NCBI GenBank assembly: GCA_001805965.1 | Contig: MHHG01000050.1 | Location: forward strand, 1 to 33,610 | From: Omnitrophica WOR_2 bacterium RIFOXYA2_FULL_38_17 | GTDB taxonomy: Bacteria > Omnitrophota > Gorgyraeia > Zapsychrales > Zapsychraceae | Direction: 5' to 3' | DNA: 33,610 bases | Shown: piece by piece, positions 33,430 to 33,610 of the stretch | Layout: the number at the start of each line of letters is the position of its first letter | How positions within the stretch are numbered: position 1 is the stretch's first letter | Position numbers and translations under genes: made by a program | Notes under the pieces: model-generated | Database searches by the model: none | Seen by the model: the letters and a program-made list of their open reading frames with translations, nothing else | Told to the model about the DNA's origin: nothing

Positions 33430-33610
33430 ATGTCATCGTCACAATTTGTTTCAGTTAGAGAAACCGCGCAAATTCTTGAGATCTCTGAAAAAAAGGTAAT
33501 GGACCTTATTGAAGAGAGAAAACTTCAAGCTTACAAGATAGCCAATAGATTTCTTCGTCTTAAGAAAAGTGAAGTCGTAGACCTTCGTAATGCAGGAGAG
33601 ATCGCAAAAG
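33430..33610 (+). CDS. Second excisionase-type helix-turn-helix protein, 3' end outside window
   Basis: The frame starts with ATG at 33430 and runs open to the window edge (60 codons). It reads FVSVRETAQILEISEKKVMDL and then KIANRFLRLKKSEVVDL, an HTH_17 domain like the tail of the preceding bactofilin. No strong Shine-Dalgarno sequence precedes it. What follows the domain is unseen: it could be another bactofilin-like or coiled-coil protein, or a stand-alone regulator. Confidence 0.75.
   Translation, partial: MSSSQFVSVRETAQILEISEKKVMDLIEERKLQAYKIANRFLRLKKSEVVDLRNAGEIAK

Noticed and set aside
1..33610. tRNA or rRNA genes and CRISPR arrays
   Set aside because: Reading the gaps on both strands showed no cloverleaf, rRNA segment or regularly spaced repeat array.

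Overview
This is a 33.6 kb, AT-rich, gene-dense chromosomal segment from a diderm (Gram-negative-type) bacterium. Secretin, SurA-type chaperone and type IV pilin genes imply an outer membrane. The gene families and the fused SecDF suggest an uncultured lineage of the Omnitrophota/Elusimicrobiota kind, but this is a guess from gene style, not a proven assignment. Nearly all genes are on the + strand and tightly packed, with many 4-base ATGA overlaps. The only clear minus-strand gene encodes a PilZ protein. I see no rRNA, tRNA, CRISPR array, transposase or phage gene.

Region 1 (1-6852) is a type IV pilus / type II secretion-like locus: a secretin missing its 5' end, assembly ATPase, inner-membrane platform protein and four prepilin-like genes. 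The 637-bp leader before the first pilin is the richest non-coding stretch. In order it holds a sigma70-like promoter, a GEMM-I (cyclic-dinucleotide) riboswitch, an intrinsic terminator, two tandem copies of an unrecognised structured element with a near-identical 30-nt core, and a long hairpin just ahead of the pilin ribosome binding site. Another large stem-loop separates the first pilin from the other three.

Region 2 (6863-18011) holds rsmE, then a perfect-consensus promoter feeding recA-recX-alaS. These run without a visible terminator into a histidine cluster (hisD, B, H, A, F, I) and trpE. hisG, hisC and hisE are absent here. HisB lacks one of its usual paired metal-ligand histidines, and a well-structured intercistronic RNA precedes hisH.

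Region 3 (18052-25533) has rpsP, yajC, a fused secDF, an unusually short Mfd (UvrA-binding-type domain, RNA-polymerase-binding domain and translocase motor only), a SurA/PpiC-type chaperone, pdxA and ksgA.

Region 4 (25597-33610) has a minus-strand PilZ gene with a terminator-like hairpin in its own short leader, a YbgC-type thioesterase, gatCAB, a CtpA-type protease, tsaD, an MgtC/SapB protein, a bactofilin fused to an excisionase-type helix-turn-helix, and the start of a second such helix-turn-helix protein cut by the window edge.

The main theme beyond housekeeping is cyclic-dinucleotide control of surface pili: a riboswitch on pilin mRNA and a PilZ receptor with intact ligand motifs lie about 21 kb apart. 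The strongest leads for something undescribed are the tandem RNA element in the pilin leader, the minimal Mfd and the bactofilin-HTH fusion.
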